A stretch of DNA of 18,885 nucleotides from Polaribacter sp. (GTDB lineage Bacteria; Bacteroidota; Bacteroidia; Flavobacteriales; Flavobacteriaceae). Position numbers and translations under genes: made by a program. The notes beneath the pieces are model-generated. The model ran no database searches. It was not told the DNA's origin and was given only the letters and a program-made list of their open reading frames with translations. The DNA lies in contig JAQWOW010000095.1 of the NCBI GenBank assembly GCA_029245665.1, positions 1 to 18,885 of the forward strand, read 5' to 3'. Below, one piece after another: positions 17,006 through 18,885 of the stretch (the first letter of the stretch is position 1; each line of letters starts with the position of its first letter).

Positions 17006-17516
17006 TTTTTAGTTTTTTAAAAGATTTATCAAATATAATTTTAAACCACTCAGTATACGCCTGTGGTTGTTTTTTTATATCGTTTTTTACATCTATCAAT
17101 GTCATCCATTTATAGTTTTCTACTTCATCTTTGTTAGGATTAGGTTTGTCTTCATAATAACCAATCATGACATGATCTAATTCGTGCTCAGTCAAACCAT
17201 TATCAAAAGGTGCTTTGTAGATAAAAGAAAAAACTTCCTTTATCTCTGTAACAAAACCCATTTCTTCTTGTAATCTCCTTTTACCTGCTTCCAGATTTGT
17301 TTCACCGTCTCTTTGATGTGAACAACAGGTATTTGTCCACAACAAAGGTGAATGGTATTTTCTTGCGGCCCTTTGCTGCAACATTAACTCCCCTTTTTTA
17401 TTAAAAATAAATACTGAAAAAGCTCTGTGTAGAACAGCTTTTTCATGAGCTTCCATTTTTGGCATTAATCCCAAAGGATTGTCTTGTTCATCAACTAAAA
17501 CTACTTGTTCTTCCAT
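16998..17516 (-). CDS. idi: Isopentenyl-diphosphate delta-isomerase, type I
   Basis: Interconverts isopentenyl and dimethylallyl diphosphate in isoprenoid synthesis; cytosolic Nudix-fold metal enzyme. The start is placed at the ATG at 17516 (MEEQVVLVDEQDNPLG), giving 172 residues like other type I enzymes. The frame stays open to 17693, but that extension is low-complexity, overlaps the divergent cyclophilin gene and is not credible. H24 and H30, the catalytic Cys in WTNTCCSH (C65) with H67, and E110/E112 in LTEHELDH match the E. coli metal and catalytic residues. GETNLEAGKRRLQEEMGF (71-88) is the Nudix-like helix. The residue after H67 is Gln where E. coli has Pro. It overlaps the PTPS homologue by 8 nt. 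Confidence 0.93.
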   Translation of the reverse strand: MEEQVVLVDEQDNPLGLMPKMEAHEKAVLHRAFSVFIFNKKGELMLQQRAARKYHSPLLWTNTCCSHQRDGETNLEAGKRRLQEEMGFVTEIKEVFSFIYKAPFDNGLTEHELDHVMIGYYEDKPNPNKDEVENYKWMTLIDVKNDIKKQPQAYTEWFKIIFDKSFKKLKNA

Positions 17517-17521
17517 GTTTA

Positions 17522-17529
17522 CAAAAATA
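17522..17529 (-). promoter_or_regulatory. Possible -7 box of idi, near-leaderless
   Basis: TATTTTTG on the minus strand ends 5 nt before the idi ATG (TATTTTTG-TAAAC-ATG), the same arrangement as at the PhnP-like gene. No TTG element lies 17-23 nt upstream. It also supports choosing the inner start codon for idi. Confidence 0.38.
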
Positions 17530-17586
17530 AGGAAATCAAAGAGTAAAAAATCATAAAATAAATACAAAAAAAATAAGACTTTTCTA

Positions 17587-17614
17587 TTGTTTATGTTGTG
17601 ATGAATTATATTTG
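17587..17614 (+). promoter_or_regulatory. Promoter of the cyclophilin lipoprotein gene
   Basis: TTG (17587-17589), a 17-nt spacer and TATATTTG (17607-17614) match both Bacteroidetes promoter elements. Transcription should begin near 17621, about 20 nt before the ATG at 17640. Confidence 0.58.
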
Positions 17615-17639
17615 TGTGAATTAACCTCAATTTTTCATC

Positions 17640-18329
17640 ATGAAAATTTTTCGAATTTTCTTTTTTCTTTTTATCTTCTCTCTTTTTTTTCAATGTATAA
17701 TTGAAAATAAAAATACTGAGATTAAAACTAAAATTCTACATAAAACCAAGGAGAAAAAAAAGAAAGTTATAAAAACTTGGGACAGTTTAAATAGACACAA
17801 TACAGAAGTCTTTTTAACTGAATTCGCGCTACAGAACCGAGAAAATTTAATTCTTATTAAAACTGATTTTGGTTCTATAAAAATTCGTTTATACGAGGAT
17901 GTTCCCATGCACAGAGCAAATTTTATTTTCTTAACAAAAATCAACTATTTTAATTCAACTGTTTTTTATAGAGTTGCTAAAAATTTTGTCATACAAGGGG
18001 GGAATTCTGATGAAATTCATACACAAAAAGAAAGAAGGAAATACGGAAACTATCTTTTAAAACCTGAATTTAGAAAAAAAAGAAAACATAAATATGGAGC
18101 CCTCGCTGCTGCAAGAGAATGGGAAAACAATCCTAATAAATTATCTAGTCCTTTTGAATTTTACATCGTTCAAAAAAAAAGCGGCGCACATCATTTGGAT
18201 AATGAGCATACTGTTTTTGGAGAAGTAATTGCTGGTTTTGATACGATGGAGAAAATATCTAAAGTTAAGGTTGGTGAAGATGAATGGCCTATAGATGATA
18301 TAAAGATGACAATCGAAATTTTAGATTGA
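17640..18329 (+). CDS. Cyclophilin-type peptidyl-prolyl isomerase, probable lipoprotein
   Basis: A 229-residue protein. Residues 1-18 are a lipoprotein-like signal with C19 as the likely lipidated residue (SLFFQC; a loose lipobox, but such sites are common in Bacteroidetes). A basic linker follows (KTKEKKKK, about 35-42). The cyclophilin domain covers about 68-229. It shows FYRVAKNFVIQGG (109-121), with the catalytic Arg R111, F116 and Q119 conserved, then SSPFEFYIV, HLDNEHTVFGEVIAGFDTME and a final IEILD strand. The Trp of human cyclophilin A that binds cyclosporin (W121) is replaced by His (H185). It should catalyse Pro isomerisation during folding of envelope proteins, in the periplasm or at the outer membrane. 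The gene is divergent from idi and 44 nt upstream of prfC. Confidence 0.88.
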   Translation: MKIFRIFFFLFIFSLFFQCIIENKNTEIKTKILHKTKEKKKKVIKTWDSLNRHNTEVFLTEFALQNRENLILIKTDFGSIKIRLYEDVPMHRANFIFLTKINYFNSTVFYRVAKNFVIQGGNSDEIHTQKERRKYGNYLLKPEFRKKRKHKYGALAAAREWENNPNKLSSPFEFYIVQKKSGAHHLDNEHTVFGEVIAGFDTMEKISKVKVGEDEWPIDDIKMTIEILD

Positions 18330-18356
18330 TAATTCTCTTTGTAAAACCTATCTTTG
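18326..18356 (+). promoter_or_regulatory. Promoter of prfC
   Basis: TTG (18326-18328), a 20-nt spacer and TATCTTTG (18349-18356) followed by CACC is a very good Bacteroidetes promoter. It overlaps the last codon and stop of the cyclophilin gene. The start of transcription would be near 18363, leaving a leader of about 10 nt before the prfC ATG. Confidence 0.65.
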
Positions 18357-18373
18357 CACCTCAAATTTTGTAG

Positions 18374-18885
18374 ATGAGTTTTTTAGAAGAAATAGCACGT
18401 AGAAGAACATTTGGTATTATATCGCATCCTGATGCAGGTAAGACAACATTGACAGAGAAATTATTGCTTTTTGGTGGAGCAATTCAAGAAGCTGGTGCTG
18501 TAAAAAATAATAAAATTAAAAAAGGAGCAACTTCCGATTTCATGGAGATTGAACGTCAGCGTGGAATTTCTGTTGCTACTTCTGTATTAGCATTTATTTA
18601 TCAAGACAAAAAAATAAATATTTTAGATACTCCAGGTCACAAAGACTTTGCTGAAGATACTTTTAGAACCTTAACTGCTGTAGATAGTGTTATTGTGGTG
18701 ATTGATGTTGCAAAAGGAGTAGAACCTCAGACTGAAAAACTGGTTGAAGTTTGTAGAATGAGAAGTATACCAATGTTGGTTTTTATCAACAAATTAGACA
18801 GAGAAGGTAAAGATGCTTTTGATTTGTTGGATGAAGTGGAGCAAAAACTTGGCTTAAGAGTGACTCCCATGAGTTTTCCTATTGG
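18374..18885 (+). CDS. prfC: Peptide chain release factor 3, N-terminal part
   Basis: The frame is open to the end of the window (170 complete codons), so the gene is cut; full-length RF3 is about 530 residues. RF3 is the GTPase that removes RF1/RF2 from the ribosome after peptide release. The GTPase motifs are complete in this part: P-loop HPDAGKTT (18-25), G2 RGISV (63-67), G3 DTPGH (85-89) and G4 NKLD (139-142). The opening [16 protein letters not shown] and the segment [20 protein letters not shown] follow E. coli RF3 closely and separate it from EF-G, LepA and TypA. The ATG start gives [10 protein letters not shown], with a strong promoter just upstream, so it is transcribed on its own. 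Confidence 0.95.
   Translation, partial: MSFLEEIARRRTFGIISHPDAGKTTLTEKLLLFGGAIQEAGAVKNNKIKKGATSDFMEIERQRGISVATSVLAFIYQDKKINILDTPGHKDFAEDTFRTLTAVDSVIVVIDVAKGVEPQTEKLVEVCRMRSIPMLVFINKLDREGKDAFDLLDEVEQKLGLRVTPMSFPI

Noticed and set aside
17517..17693. N-terminal extension of idi by 59 residues, open in frame back to 17693
   Set aside because: The extension is Lys- then Phe/Leu-rich low-complexity sequence, overlaps the start of the divergent cyclophilin gene and its promoter, and is absent from the isomerase family. The inner ATG gives a normal 172-residue protein.

Overview
The window comes from a Bacteroidetes chromosome, most likely a marine member of the Flavobacteriaceae (Polaribacter/Tenacibaculum-like; the genus is a guess). 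The signs are a very AT-rich sequence, no clear Shine-Dalgarno sites, several promoters of the Bacteroidetes form (TTG, 17-23 nt, TANNTTTG), an inner-membrane TamB of the flavobacterial type, and small proteins I recognise as flavobacterial. All genes look like core chromosome. I see no insertion sequences, phage genes, CRISPR arrays, tRNAs or rRNAs, and no gene-free stretch over 300 bases.

Layout. At 1-700 lie the C-terminal end of an LptD-type LPS assembly protein and ridA, closed by a strong hairpin shared with the convergent glycolytic operon pfkA-gapA (2729 to 715, minus strand). A 4.3 kb tamB gene (7354 to 3011, minus) is divergent from tsaD (7547, plus). tsaD is followed after 4 nt by an LtaS/sulfatase-fold membrane phosphotransferase. 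A PhnP-like metallo-beta-lactamase-fold hydrolase (11291 to 10509, minus) is divergent from a conserved 484-residue protein of unknown function. Directly behind that come an ECF sigma factor, a one-pass membrane protein with anti-sigma layout, and a secreted basic helical protein. These three are best read as a signalling operon (12848-14450). The minus strand then holds idi, a PTPS/QueD homologue, kdsB, a HAD phosphatase and two small conserved proteins (17516 to 14471). A cyclophilin-type lipoprotein (17640, plus) and the first 170 codons of prfC (18374, plus, cut by the window end) close the window.

How the genes work together. Much of the content serves the envelope: LptD and KdsB for lipopolysaccharide, TamB for outer-membrane assembly or lipid transport, the LtaS-like enzyme for decorating an envelope glycan or lipid, and a surface or periplasmic cyclophilin. 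The most interesting unit is the sigma/anti-sigma/sensor operon. The predicted periplasmic tail of the membrane protein has about 20 acidic residues and 1 basic in 71. The secreted partner encoded next to it carries a net charge of about +21, which suggests direct contact between them. The other notable points are tamB, which has no ATG or GTG that would include its basic membrane anchor, and a pterin synthase homologue that carries the Cx5HGH motif of biopterin-type enzymes instead of the Cx3HGH motif of QueD.
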